In this document: positions 44,013 through 53,539 of the stretch, one piece after another
How positions within the stretch are numbered: position 1 is the first letter of the stretch
How the letters are laid out: each line of letters starts with the position of its first letter
Origin: Bacillota bacterium
Lineage (GTDB): Bacteria; Bacillota; Clostridia; Acetivibrionales; DTU013
DNA length: 64,000 nucleotides
Assembly: GCA_023433505.1 (NCBI GenBank)
Contig: JAEZCO010000012.1
Span: 62,001-126,000 of the forward strand
Direction of reading: 5' to 3'
Position numbers and translations under genes: made by a program
The notes under the pieces: generated by a model
What the model was told of the DNA's origin: nothing
The model's input: only the letters and a program-made list of their open reading frames with translations
Databases searched by the model: none

Positions 44013-44840
44013 TTGAAAAAAAATAAGCAAAAGATACTGGTAAGCAGTATTATGGTTATTATTGGTATATCGTTCCTTTTTCCGATGTATTGGATGCTGA
44101 ATTTGTCATTCAAGTCCAAAAGCGAGGTTTATGTCAACCCGTTCGGCTTACCCAATAAATGGGTTTTTACTAATTACAGCGATGCACTTGCGCAATTCGA
44201 TTTTCTCAGGTATTTGTCCAACAGCTTGATATATTCGGTTTGCACCATCGTTTTGACTGTTTTTCTCGGAAGTATGCTGGCCTATTGTTTAAGCAGGATG
44301 AACTGGAAGCATAAGGGCATTACCTTAAGCTATATTTCAATGGGCCTGGTCATACCCGCCCAAGTTGTAATTATCCCTATAATGATCATGACCAAGGGGA
44401 TGGGAATAAAAGGTACCCATCTTGGCCTGATACTCCCTTATTCCGCCTTCGCCCTTTCTTCATGCGTACTTATGCTGTATGCCTTTTTCAGGGGGTTGCC
44501 TGCTGAACTGGAGGAAGCTGCTTGTATTGACGGCTGCAACATCTACCAGACGTACTTCAAAATCATTTTTCCGGTAATCAAACCTGCAATTTCCACTCAA
44601 TGTGTTTTGATATTCATGAATATCTATAATGAATTCTTTTTGGCTTTTATTTTAGGGGCGGAGGATAAAATCAGACCTTTGACGGTCGGCCTCTTAAATT
44701 TTTTCGTAAGCATCGGTGTTTCCCATTGGGGACAGATCGGGGCAGCAATGATAATAACCAGCCTGCCGACGATCATAGTCTACCTGATTGGGAACGAGCA
44801 AATAGAAAATGCGCTTACCGCAGGTGCCGTTCTGAAATAA
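44013..44840 (+). CDS. ABC sugar transporter permease (MalG/UgpE type)
   Basis: Second permease, 275 residues, COG0395 family, with six likely helices. EAA loop ELEEAACIDGCNIYQTYFKI; C-terminus IENALTAGAVLK. The start is TTG (MKKNKQK) with GGTGA-type ribosome site. No ATP-binding subunit gene follows, so a shared MsmK-like ATPase must energise the importer. The convergent kinase gene begins 14 bases after its stop. Confidence 0.9.
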   Translation: MKKNKQKILVSSIMVIIGISFLFPMYWMLNLSFKSKSEVYVNPFGLPNKWVFTNYSDALAQFDFLRYLSNSLIYSVCTIVLTVFLGSMLAYCLSRMNWKHKGITLSYISMGLVIPAQVVIIPIMIMTKGMGIKGTHLGLILPYSAFALSSCVLMLYAFFRGLPAELEEAACIDGCNIYQTYFKIIFPVIKPAISTQCVLIFMNIYNEFFLAFILGAEDKIRPLTVGLLNFFVSIGVSHWGQIGAAMIITSLPTIIVYLIGNEQIENALTAGAVLK

Positions 44841-44854
44841 ATTGCTGAAACAAT

Positions 44855-45778
44855 TCATTCAATGGATAAAGCAGTACACAATTCCTGGGAATAATCCGGG
44901 ACTGCCGCATAATGGGCTACAACGTAATCGCTTAGTGTAACCGCTCTTGAAATGCAATCAGTGAGTCCGGTACCCTTCAGGTAATTGTATAAAAAGCATG
45001 CAGAAAAGCTGTCTCCGGCTCCGACTGTTGATACGGCCTTGTTTTTTGGCTTTTCAGAAACATATAAGCGGTCGTCTTGCCTTGTATAAACGATTGCGCC
45101 GTCCTTATCCAATGTGATAATGATTATATTTATAGTATAATTGCGTGCAAGGTCAGCACAAAGCGCTTTGTAAAAATCCAGCGGGTCCTGTTGTTCAGCT
45201 TTCCGCAGACTGCTGAAGCCATACTGCAGCAAAACCGGATGTTCCTCGCGGCTTATTTTCAGAATGGTGGAATGCTTAAGGCAATTTTCTATTGATTGTG
45301 CAGTATAGCAATTGGGGCGTATGTTCAAATCACAAAAAACTTCGCTAAAGCTGCATTTTGCCAATATCTCACCCAATGCGGCATTTGATGTGGCATTACG
45401 CTGTGAAAGGGTGCCGAAATAAAAAGCGTCAAAGTCATGAGCTTTGATTTTATCAATGTCAGCTTCCTTCAAGACAATATTGTCAAAGGCTGTGTTTTCG
45501 GCAAGCTTGTAAGACGGCTGGCCTTCATTGCTGCATGTAACCGTGCATGTTCCTGTCGGATAGCCGGTATCGGTAAAAACATAATCCGTTTTAACGCCCA
45601 GGTCTTTCACCGTTGACAAGGTTTTTTCTCCTAAACTGTCGTTGCCTACAGCCGAGATAGCATATGCAGCTGCTCCGAGTTTTGACAGGTGGGCGCTGAA
45701 ATTCAGCGGAGCTCCGCCGATGATGCTTTTATCTTCGTATACATCCCATAAAATTTCTCCGAATGCAAGTATTTTCAT
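44855..45778 (-). CDS. PfkB-family sugar kinase (probable fructokinase)
   Basis: Ribokinase-fold kinase of 307 residues. N-terminal substrate motif FGEILWDVYEDKSIIGGAPLN, ATP/anion-hole motif TVGAGDSFSACFLY near residue 258, with the catalytic Asp in GAGD. Context with a GH32 enzyme and importer favours fructose as substrate. The ATG at 45778 follows TGGAGAATAAATACT; the frame upstream to 45817 is overlap with the previous gene. It lies 32 bases after the GH32 gene and is probably co-transcribed. Confidence 0.88.
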   Translation of the reverse strand: MKILAFGEILWDVYEDKSIIGGAPLNFSAHLSKLGAAAYAISAVGNDSLGEKTLSTVKDLGVKTDYVFTDTGYPTGTCTVTCSNEGQPSYKLAENTAFDNIVLKEADIDKIKAHDFDAFYFGTLSQRNATSNAALGEILAKCSFSEVFCDLNIRPNCYTAQSIENCLKHSTILKISREEHPVLLQYGFSSLRKAEQQDPLDFYKALCADLARNYTINIIIITLDKDGAIVYTRQDDRLYVSEKPKNKAVSTVGAGDSFSACFLYNYLKGTGLTDCISRAVTLSDYVVAHYAAVPDYSQELCTALSIE

Positions 45779-45810
45779 AGTATTTATTCTCCATTCTACG
45801 GTAGCCACAG

Positions 45811-47397
45811 CTACCATATGCTTTTTATTTCACAGACCTTCAATTCGCTGACTTGAATACCTGTATGGTCCGATTCCAATTTGAGCCTGTTAATGTTAAA
45901 ATCCATCATAAAGCCGTGCGCCAGGTAAAATTGGCCCTTGTTTATAAAAATCTCCACGCTTGCAGTGTCGATGAGGATTCGCAATTCAAGCGCTCCGTCG
46001 ACACTCGCCAGAGGCGCTGTCTGCTTAAGGCATTTTAACTGATTTTCCGCCGTATTGCACTCCAGGTTCATCCCGAAAAATGTTATCCCGAAGGTTGTTT
46101 TTTTAGGATAAGGCAGCTTCAAATTTATATCATATGCTTTGCCGTTTAGCTCCAGAGAATATATAGTATTCTCTGCAATAAAAATATCATTATAAACGGC
46201 AGAAGCTTTATATAAACTTTCTATTTCCTTTATGGGATAGGTGAAAAGGTAAATGCCATCCTCCACGGTTTTTGCTGTCATTTCACATGGAAATGACAAC
46301 GACTTGTTAAAGTATGCCGCCGGTATATCGCAGGTATCCCATGCTATCCTTATGCGCCTGCCATCCTGAGGCTCGATATCGGACCAGGTCTGGGACGCGT
46401 AGCTGTTGTTTCCGTATCGGAGCCTCAGCGTTCCGGTTTCGGGTTTAAAGCGATTTCCATTAAAGCTTCCGATGAAATACTTTCCGGAGGCGCCGCTAAA
46501 TACCCATTTTACATTATTCTTATCCGAATCTACCGCAAGCGGATAGAAATCCGGGCACTCGGCATCCTCCTCGAGGGATATCTCCTGCAGCTGCTTCCAT
46601 TCAAGAAGGTTCTTTGACGACAGCAGCGCAAAACTGTTATTGATAAGGAAGAGCACCATGACATAACTGTCGGATTCTTCATCATAAATTACCTTCGGGT
46701 CACGATTGCTGCTTGCTATTTCCGGAATAAGAGGATTATTTTCGTATGCTTTGTATACTTTTCCGCCATCCGTGCTGTATGCCATGCATTGCGTGAAGGA
46801 CTGGCCTTTTGACAGCTCCGACTCGTTTCCTGCCGCAGTATAGAATAAAAGGATTACCTCATTTTCATTTGATTTCAAGCCTGCTACATTCTTTTTATCA
46901 ACAATGGCAGAGCCTGAAAACATAGTACCAAGCTTGTCCGGATACAGGCTGCATTCCAACTCGTCCCAGTGTACAAGATCCTTACTTGTTGCATGACCCC
47001 AGTGCATGTTCCCCCATTTGGCTCCTGCAGGGTTGTGCTGGAAAAACAGATGATAAATGCCTTTGTAATACACAAGCCCGTTAGGGTCGTTGATCCAGCC
47101 AAGCTTTGGAGAAAAATGAAACTGCTGGCGGTATTTTTCATGATAAAATTCCATACCGGAATATTTGACATCGGATGTCTGTAAATCCATCCTGACTTCC
47201 GGTTCACATACCAGTTCTATTTCCATTCCCCTGAACCTCTCTATATTAATATAGACAGAGTAATCGGGGCATACATAATCAAGCTCGATTTCAAGGTCAA
47301 AAACAAGCGTGCCCTTATTCATAAAACTAAGCTTTTTTTTCTGTGCAGTGTGGCTTACAGGAAATACAAGGTATATGCTGTTACATTCAAACTTCAT
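45811..47397 (-). CDS. Glycoside hydrolase family 32 (fructosidase/sucrase)
   Basis: Hydrolyses terminal beta-fructosyl residues of sucrose, sucrose-phosphate or fructans. The 528 residues have the nucleophile in WINDPNG (D104), transition-state stabiliser in NRDPKV (D233) and acid/base in ECPDFYP (E280), a five-blade propeller, and a C-terminal beta-sandwich (from about 400). The first 80 residues are a domain absent from the usual short forms. No signal peptide is visible, so the enzyme is probably intracellular and acts on imported sugar. ATG 47397 follows CCGGAGGATATTGTC; a longer frame to 47655 overlaps the divergent regulator and is rejected. Confidence 0.92.
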   Translation of the reverse strand: MKFECNSIYLVFPVSHTAQKKKLSFMNKGTLVFDLEIELDYVCPDYSVYINIERFRGMEIELVCEPEVRMDLQTSDVKYSGMEFYHEKYRQQFHFSPKLGWINDPNGLVYYKGIYHLFFQHNPAGAKWGNMHWGHATSKDLVHWDELECSLYPDKLGTMFSGSAIVDKKNVAGLKSNENEVILLFYTAAGNESELSKGQSFTQCMAYSTDGGKVYKAYENNPLIPEIASSNRDPKVIYDEESDSYVMVLFLINNSFALLSSKNLLEWKQLQEISLEEDAECPDFYPLAVDSDKNNVKWVFSGASGKYFIGSFNGNRFKPETGTLRLRYGNNSYASQTWSDIEPQDGRRIRIAWDTCDIPAAYFNKSLSFPCEMTAKTVEDGIYLFTYPIKEIESLYKASAVYNDIFIAENTIYSLELNGKAYDINLKLPYPKKTTFGITFFGMNLECNTAENQLKCLKQTAPLASVDGALELRILIDTASVEIFINKGQFYLAHGFMMDFNINRLKLESDHTGIQVSELKVCEIKSIW

Positions 47398-47432
47398 GAC
47401 AATATCCTCCGGGCAAATGGATCTGGCTGCCA

Positions 47433-47544
47433 AAAATACGACATGCCAAATTGCATAGTATGGATAACATGATATAATTATATATTGGAAAGATTCAAAT
47501 AAGCAAGTGAGAAAAATGGGTTTGAGGTGAGAAAATACGACATG
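47433..47544. promoter_or_regulatory. Divergent control region with a 13-base direct repeat
   Basis: AAAATACGACATG occurs at 47433-47445 and again at 47532-47544, 99 bases apart, between the GH32 gene and its AraC regulator; the second copy covers the regulator start. Such spaced direct repeats are compatible with AraC-type binding sites and autoregulation. A TATAAT-like sequence lies between them near 47473. Confidence 0.35.
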
Positions 47545-48351
47545 ATCAACATCAGTACAAAGGACAGCCTGGATATGTATTCCAAAAAACAAAGCAGCTT
47601 TTATATCAAATATATAAACGCCGGCTTTCAAGCTTCGGAGATGGGATGGTCCCATAAAATAAGGCGTCTTGATAATTATGAACTTATTTTTGTCACCAAA
47701 GGGACTGTTTATCTGCAGGAGGATGAAAGCCGATATGAACTCAAAGAGAATGACATTTTGATTTTATCGCCTTATAAAACGATCTCAAGCTATAGCACAA
47801 GCAATCAACCGGTTTCATTCTATTGGGCCGTGTTTTCCACAGACAGGCTGGATGCTTTTCTCTCGGTCAATTACTACGAGGGTCAGGATGTCTATGAATT
47901 TGTAAGACTGTTGAAGGAGCTTATTTATATTGCCAGAACTAAATTTTATCCGGCGTATACAGCAGATATCATGATTTCCTTAATCCTGAGCAAGCTAGTC
48001 GCAGGCAGCCAGAAAAACATACAGAGAAGCAAGGTTGACATTATGGCAATCACTGAATGGATAGACGAAAATGCTGGCGCGAATATAACCGCAGAGCTCA
48101 TAAGCAGGGTTTTTAGCTATAATAAGGATTATTTATGCAGAGTATTCAAATCGGAGATAGGGGTAACCTTAAAGGAATATATTAATGCGGAGCAAATCAA
48201 GAAGACGAAGAATCTGCTTTTGACCTCAAACTATACAATAAAGCAAATTTCGGAAATATTGGGCTATGGCAGTGAAAATCTGTTTATAAAATTTTTCAAG
48301 TACCACGTGAAAATCAGCCCGGCCAAGTTCAGAAACAGAGAAAATATGTAA
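47542..48351 (+). CDS. AraC-family transcriptional regulator
   Basis: Regulator of 269 residues with an N-terminal cupin-like sugar-sensing domain (LIFVTKGTVYLQEDESRYELKEND) and a C-terminal double HTH from about residue 170 (NITAELISRVFSYNKDYLCRVF; IKQISEILGYGSENLFIKFF). GAGGTGA lies 11 bases before the ATG at 47542; an in-frame GTG at 47527 lacks a good ribosome site. It diverges from the GH32-kinase operon and is its likely activator. Confidence 0.9.
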   Translation: MINISTKDSLDMYSKKQSSFYIKYINAGFQASEMGWSHKIRRLDNYELIFVTKGTVYLQEDESRYELKENDILILSPYKTISSYSTSNQPVSFYWAVFSTDRLDAFLSVNYYEGQDVYEFVRLLKELIYIARTKFYPAYTADIMISLILSKLVAGSQKNIQRSKVDIMAITEWIDENAGANITAELISRVFSYNKDYLCRVFKSEIGVTLKEYINAEQIKKTKNLLLTSNYTIKQISEILGYGSENLFIKFFKYHVKISPAKFRNRENM

Positions 48352-48486
48352 AATAATTGTACAGCCGTTTCTGAACCAGCCGGTTTGGAAGATTCCCAGG
48401 CTGTCCGGTGCTGTGGTACATAGCAATAATGCTCGCCTTTTGGCAGTGACTGGACAAGTAAAGGTTTAATGGAGTAAAATATGATG

Positions 48487-48520
48487 AAAATAATTTTTTC
48501 TGCAAACGAAAAATTATTTT
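48487..48520 (+). terminator. Terminator-like inverted repeat
   Basis: Perfect 12-base arms AAAATAATTTTT/AAAAATTATTTT with a 10-base loop between the AraC gene and the HD gene. AT-rich stem, so its strength is doubtful. Confidence 0.4.
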
Positions 48521-48648
48521 TGAATCAGGTCGTTATAAAATAAAAATTACCGGTCCTTTTGCAAACGGATAAGGATAGTCTGGGATTACAGCGCATGGGG
48601 CAGTCCTTCCAAAGAGCGGCAGGACCGGACAAAGCGGAGGCATATAAA

Positions 48649-49212
48649 ATGGCAACGGATATTACAAGAGAGCAGGCGTGGGAACTTCTGACGGAATATA
48701 ACAAAGATGAATTTCATTTAAAGCACGCCCAGATCGTAGAGGGTGTGATGCTTTATTTTGCAAATAAGCTGGGCTATGGCGACGAGGCTGACTTCTGGGC
48801 CATTGTCGGACTTTTGCACGATCTCGATTTCGAAATGTATCCCGGGCAGCATTGCATCAAAGGACAGGAAATCATGCGGGAGCGCGGACTTGACGAACGT
48901 TTGATCCGTGCCGTCGCCAGCCACGGCTATGCGCTGACAGTAGATATCGAACCGCAGCATCCCATGGAAAAGATATTATACGCGACGGATGAACTTACAG
49001 GACTCATTGGCGCAGTCGCCATCATGCGTCCGTCCAAAAGCGTGATGGACCTGGAATTAAAGTCGGTTAAGAAGAAATATAAAACTTTAAATTTCGCTGC
49101 CGGATGCTCCCGCGAAGTCATAGAGCGGGGCGCAGGCATGCTGGGATGGGAGCTTGACGAGCTGATCGAGCAAACAATCCTGGCCTTACGGGCCTGCGAA
49201 TCACAAAATTAG
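48649..49212 (+). CDS. HD-domain protein, probable phosphohydrolase
   Basis: A 187-residue protein with HD-superfamily metal motif HAQIVEGVML ... LLHDLDFEMYPGQH, then VASHGYALTVDIEP and YATDELTGLIGAVAIMRP. HD proteins hydrolyse phosphate esters (nucleotides, phosphodiesters); related small HD proteins are uncharacterised. ATG 48649 follows CGGAGGCATATAAA; upstream in-frame start at 48559 lacks a ribosome site. It stands alone before ligD; no functional link is shown. Confidence 0.85.
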   Translation: MATDITREQAWELLTEYNKDEFHLKHAQIVEGVMLYFANKLGYGDEADFWAIVGLLHDLDFEMYPGQHCIKGQEIMRERGLDERLIRAVASHGYALTVDIEPQHPMEKILYATDELTGLIGAVAIMRPSKSVMDLELKSVKKKYKTLNFAAGCSREVIERGAGMLGWELDELIEQTILALRACESQN

Positions 49213-49487
49213 GCGAATTTTACTAAAGAGGCATGAGATACTACCGATGATTTCCTGGCCGGATTGGCAATGATCAAACCATGCGCTTAAAGGGGTATCC
49301 TCTTTGCCAGGGTTTGAGATCCTGATAGGTAGCATATTTGGTACGGCAATGAAACCCGCTCAAAAATACATCAACAGCAAAAGCTTGAGAAGGATTGTTA
49401 TCTACTGTAAAACGGATGTATAGCCCTTGCAGAAGCAGCGGATAATACCTAGAAAGCCGCAGTACGTCAAAAAGGTAAGTAATGTGA

Positions 49488-51950
49488 ATGGCTACAAAAT
49501 TGCAAGAATACAACCGGAAAAGAGATTTTGAGAAAACCGCCGAGCCGGAAGGCAGGACTGAAAAGCCCGAAGAACATCTGAAGTTCGTTGTTCAGCACCA
49601 TATAGCCCGCAGGGATCACTTCGACCTGCGTCTCGAATGGGATGGCGCTCTTTTAAGCTGGGCGGTGCCCAAGGGACCTTCTTATGCTACCCGTGACAAG
49701 AGGCTGGCCGTGCAAGTGGAGGACCATCCCCTGGAATACAGGCACTTTGAGGGGACTATCCCCAAGGGCGAATATGGCGGCGGAGTAGTGATGCTCTGGG
49801 ATGAAGGCTACTGGGAACCTCAAATGGACGTGGGTGAAGGACTCCGTGAGGGTTCGCTGAAATTTATTCTGAATGGAAGAAGACTTAAAGGAAAATGGGC
49901 TTTGGTCAGAATGAAGGCAAAAGCGGGCGACACCAAGAATAACTGGCTCCTGCTCAAGGAAAAAGATGATTACGTCAAAGCTTCCGACGGGACTTCAGAG
50001 TTTACCACCAGTGTCAGAACCGGGCGTACCATGGCGGAAATCGAAGAAGGGGCCGATGAAAAAATCACGCGGAATCCCTTTAAAAAGGCGGAGGTACAAC
50101 TCGCCAAACTTGTAAATACCGTCCCTGAGGGTGAAGATTGGGTATATGAGCTGAAATACGACGGCTACAGGATTCTTGCATATCTGGAAGGCAGCAGCGC
50201 ACGCCTTATAACCAGGAACGGCAATGACGGTACAAATCAGTTCCGGGACATTGCAGATTCACTCATTGACTGGGCAGCTGGAAGAGCAATGATTCTGGAC
50301 GGCGAAATGGCCATCACGGATGCGAAAGGCAAGACGGATTTCCAGGCTTTGCAAAATTATATGAAAAATCCTAAGGGTAAAAACCTTACCTATATCGTTT
50401 TTGATCTCCTGGCCCTGGATGGGGCGGATTTACGGGGGCATCCCCTGCTAGACAGAAAAGAAATGCTCAAAGCGCTGATGAAGGATTCTCCTAAAAACCT
50501 ATACTATAGCCAGCATATTGAAGGAAATGGAAAAGAAAGTTTCCTTGCAGCTTGTAACGCAGATTTGGAAGGAATCGTGGGGAAACGGGCCGGTTCCTTA
50601 TACAGCGGAACAAGAAACGGAGACTGGATCAAGCTGAAATGCGATAAAAGGCAGGAATTCGTCATTGGAGGATATACGCTGTCGGATAAAAAAATCAGCG
50701 GGGTAAGCTCGCTTCTCCTGGGTGTCTACGAAGGAAAGGAATTGGTTTATGCCGGACGTGCCGGTACGGGCCTGTCTGAGCGCAGCATGAAAGAGCTGGA
50801 GGAGAAATTTGAAAGGATAACGCGGAAAACGGCTCCTTTCAAACAAGCGCCGGAGTCTAAAAAGAATGAAAAAATTACCTGGCTGGAACCTGAGCTGGTA
50901 GCGGAAATCAGGTTTGCCGAATGGACCGAAGAAAATCAGTTGAGGCAGGCAAGCTTCAAGGGGCTGCGGACAGATAAGGAACCCGGGGATATAAAAAAGG
51001 AAAGTGCAGAGGCTAAAGCACAGTCGGACGAAAAGCAGGAAGAAGAGCAAGCATCAGCCAAAGATTCGGAGGGACTAATGAAGGCAAGCGGCGATAGCAT
51101 TATTATTGAGGGAATAAAGATCTCCAGTCCCAACAAGGTACTATTTGATGAACCTGAAATCACAAAAGCGGATGTGGTGCGGTATTATGCAAAGGTATCG
51201 GAGCGCATGCTACCGTATGTAGGTTACAGGATTCTCAGCATTGTACGCTGTCCCAAAGGAATATCCCAGACTTGCTTCTACAAAAAGCATCCCGGGCCGG
51301 ATAATAAAGGGATCGTCACAATGCCGATCTTGAACAGCAGTGAAGAAAAGGAAGACTATTTTTATATCGAGAATGCAGCCGGGCTCATATATGAAGCACA
51401 GATGGGCACACTGGAATTTCATACCTGGGGAAGCCGTGCAGACAATCTGGAAAAGCCGGATATAATGGTATTTGACCTGGACCCGGACGAAGGAATGGAC
51501 CTGGGGCAAGTCCGCCAGGGGGTGAAAGACATAAAAAGTCTTCTCGACCAGCTTTCGCTTAACTCATACCTCAAGATCAGCGGAGGGAAAGGGTATCATG
51601 TGGTCGTACCTTTCAAGCCCTTCGTGGAGTGGAATACGTTTCACGACTTTGCCAGACGGATTGCGGAGGCTATGGAACAGAAGTGGCCTGACCGCTACAC
51701 AAGCAATGTCAGAAAGAACAAGCGGACAAACAAGATATTCATCGATTGGATTCGAAACGGCAGAGGGGCCACAAGCATTGCCCCCTATTCCATAAGAGCA
51801 AGAAAAGGGGCGCGGGTCTCTATGCCGATCACATGGAAAGAACTTGACACGGTGGCTCCCGATGGTGTCGGCATGGCAGATGCGCTGATGAGAATTAACG
51901 GCAGCGACCCGTGGAAGGACTTTTTTCAGACCAGCCAACAGCTAAAGTGA
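49488..51950 (+). CDS. ligD: Multidomain DNA ligase D (PE-ligase-polymerase)
   Basis: ATP-dependent ligase of bacterial non-homologous end joining, 820 residues. N-terminal phosphoesterase domain (about 1-160) with HHIARRDHFDLRLEWDG; ligase domain (about 200-510) with adenylated lysine K223 in YELKYDGYR; Glu/Lys/Ala/Gln-rich linker (about 510-545); C-terminal primase/polymerase domain (about 550-815) with DLDPDEG and SGGKGYHVVVPF. No ku gene is within the window, although Ku is the usual partner. The stop is followed by a strong bidirectional terminator. I see nothing supportable in 49213-49487. Confidence 0.95.
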   Translation: MATKLQEYNRKRDFEKTAEPEGRTEKPEEHLKFVVQHHIARRDHFDLRLEWDGALLSWAVPKGPSYATRDKRLAVQVEDHPLEYRHFEGTIPKGEYGGGVVMLWDEGYWEPQMDVGEGLREGSLKFILNGRRLKGKWALVRMKAKAGDTKNNWLLLKEKDDYVKASDGTSEFTTSVRTGRTMAEIEEGADEKITRNPFKKAEVQLAKLVNTVPEGEDWVYELKYDGYRILAYLEGSSARLITRNGNDGTNQFRDIADSLIDWAAGRAMILDGEMAITDAKGKTDFQALQNYMKNPKGKNLTYIVFDLLALDGADLRGHPLLDRKEMLKALMKDSPKNLYYSQHIEGNGKESFLAACNADLEGIVGKRAGSLYSGTRNGDWIKLKCDKRQEFVIGGYTLSDKKISGVSSLLLGVYEGKELVYAGRAGTGLSERSMKELEEKFERITRKTAPFKQAPESKKNEKITWLEPELVAEIRFAEWTEENQLRQASFKGLRTDKEPGDIKKESAEAKAQSDEKQEEEQASAKDSEGLMKASGDSIIIEGIKISSPNKVLFDEPEITKADVVRYYAKVSERMLPYVGYRILSIVRCPKGISQTCFYKKHPGPDNKGIVTMPILNSSEEKEDYFYIENAAGLIYEAQMGTLEFHTWGSRADNLEKPDIMVFDLDPDEGMDLGQVRQGVKDIKSLLDQLSLNSYLKISGGKGYHVVVPFKPFVEWNTFHDFARRIAEAMEQKWPDRYTSNVRKNKRTNKIFIDWIRNGRGATSIAPYSIRARKGARVSMPITWKELDTVAPDGVGMADALMRINGSDPWKDFFQTSQQLK

Positions 51951-51962
51951 TAAAATAAAGTG

Positions 51963-52009
51963 AAAAAAAAGCCGCATAAACACCTGTTTTGGTGCCATGC
52001 GGCTTTTTT
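51963..52009. terminator. Bidirectional terminator between ligD and the sugar-binding gene
   Basis: GCCGCAT/ATGCGGC (51971-51977 and 51997-52003), with an inner CACC/GGTG stem, flanked by eight A and six T. It serves ligD on the plus strand and the binding-protein operon on the minus strand. Confidence 0.92.
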
Positions 52010-52029
52010 GCGGCATCGTGCCGGGTTTT

Positions 52030-53439
52030 TTAATTTTCTTCAAAGACTTTGTTTACTTCCGCATCGGCTTTTTTGAATATCTCGGCGTTATAAGCGCTAT
52101 TCCGGAATACCGACATGTAAAGGTAATCATTTCCTACCATCCAGTTCGCTGTGCCATATCCGGGATCCTTGGGGACGGGGCACGGGTTTTCAAAGGCATC
52201 GAGGAGGACCTGCTTGGTGGCGGCCGTGCCGGGTGCATCCTTCATAAAGACGTCCTTGTTGACTTCGTCGATGGCAGCCAGGCCCATTCCGGATGCGGCT
52301 ACCGATGTGGCGGTTTCCTTGCCTGTGATGAACTTTATCAATTCCCAGGCTGCATCGGGATTTTTTGTACCGGCAAAAATGGAAATGCCTTTGGACTGCA
52401 CGGCATTGTATCTCTTTCCCGAATCTCCCTTGGGAAGCTGGAATGCCTCGAAGTTGACCTTGATCCCGTCCTCCTTGTTGGCGTAAGTAAACAGCCAGTA
52501 TGACGGAAGCTCGCTCATGGCGCATTTGCCCTGGGCAAAAAGGTCGTTTTCGTTCCAGTTGCCGCCCAGCGTATCAAAATCCGGTGCTACGTTGTACTTA
52601 TATACCAGGTCATGGAGAAAACGGATACCCTTTTGCGTTTTTTCATTCAGCAGGTTGGATTTTCCGTCAAGGGTGAACAGGGACCCTCCCAGGGAAAAGC
52701 ATAACGGGTCTACAAAAGCGTCGGTCTGGTTTGCAAGATTTGTTATTCCCCATTGGACGATGTTCTTTTTATCAAAGGCCGGGTCAGCCGCATTTTTGCC
52801 GCTGGAATCCAGCGTGGTAAGCTGTGCGGCCTTCAGCAGGTCGTCCCAGGTCCAGTTGCCGTCAGGCGGCTGGATGCCGGCTTTGGCGAATATGTCCGCA
52901 TTATATGCAAGGACAATTACATTCATATCCTGCGGCAGGCTGTACTGCTTACTGTCATAGGAATTCAGTTCCAGCGCTGCCTTGTTGTAAATTCCCAGGT
53001 CGAAGCCGTCTTTTTTTGCATACTCTCCCAGATCGGCAACAAAGCCGTTTATGGCAAAATAGGGCAGCCAGGCAGTAGAGGACATGGCGAAGACGTCGGG
53101 GGCCTCTCCGCCGGCGGACTCGGTTTTCAACTTATCCCAGTATGTACCCCAGTCGGCAACATTGGCTTCCACTTCAATTCCCTTATTCTCGCCCCGGAAA
53201 ACATCCAACTGTTTATTTATGGCCTCCAGCTGGTCTGCATTTCCCCAGAAGTTGTATTTTATTTTCCCTGTAATCTCGGCCTTTGCGGACGTCTGTTCCG
53301 ATTGGGTGGAGACTGCGGCTGTGCCGGTGGTGGTGCTGCCGTCGGGTCCTTGTGCTTTCTGACAGCCTGCCAGCGTGCCGGCGCATATCACCAGACCCAT
53401 GCAAATTGCGGCTGCTTTTCTTAGCATATTATTTTTCAT
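52030..53439 (-). CDS. Extracellular sugar-binding lipoprotein
   Basis: Solute-binding lipoprotein of 469 residues, COG1653 type. Signal peptide with lipobox LAGC, Ser/Thr/Gly linker, then ITGKIKYNFWGNADQLEAIN and VFAMSSTAWLPYFAINGFV in the binding domain. An AAGGAGGTATTCTGG ribosome site precedes ATG. It is the last gene of an operon with the oxidoreductase and two permeases. The substrate is unknown; the partner oxidoreductase suggests a polyol or sugar that needs redox chemistry (inositol or glycoside type). Confidence 0.9.
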   Translation of the reverse strand: MKNNMLRKAAAICMGLVICAGTLAGCQKAQGPDGSTTTGTAAVSTQSEQTSAKAEITGKIKYNFWGNADQLEAINKQLDVFRGENKGIEVEANVADWGTYWDKLKTESAGGEAPDVFAMSSTAWLPYFAINGFVADLGEYAKKDGFDLGIYNKAALELNSYDSKQYSLPQDMNVIVLAYNADIFAKAGIQPPDGNWTWDDLLKAAQLTTLDSSGKNAADPAFDKKNIVQWGITNLANQTDAFVDPLCFSLGGSLFTLDGKSNLLNEKTQKGIRFLHDLVYKYNVAPDFDTLGGNWNENDLFAQGKCAMSELPSYWLFTYANKEDGIKVNFEAFQLPKGDSGKRYNAVQSKGISIFAGTKNPDAAWELIKFITGKETATSVAASGMGLAAIDEVNKDVFMKDAPGTAATKQVLLDAFENPCPVPKDPGYGTANWMVGNDYLYMSVFRNSAYNAEIFKKADAEVNKVFEEN

Positions 53440-53539
53440 CCAGAATACCTCCTTATATTTTACAAAGATAATGAGTGGGGCAGGGATTCATCTCCCGCAT
53501 TTATACCGCATATCAACCTCCTTTCCTGAAGCGGCTTTT

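Noticed and set aside
47398..47655. N-terminal extension of the GH32 gene
   Set aside because: It overlaps the divergent regulator, and a good GGAGG site lies before the ATG at 47397.
49274..49513. A 79-codon minus-strand frame between the HD gene and ligD
   Set aside because: Some protein-like stretches, but no start signal and it runs into ligD; not enough support for a gene or remnant.
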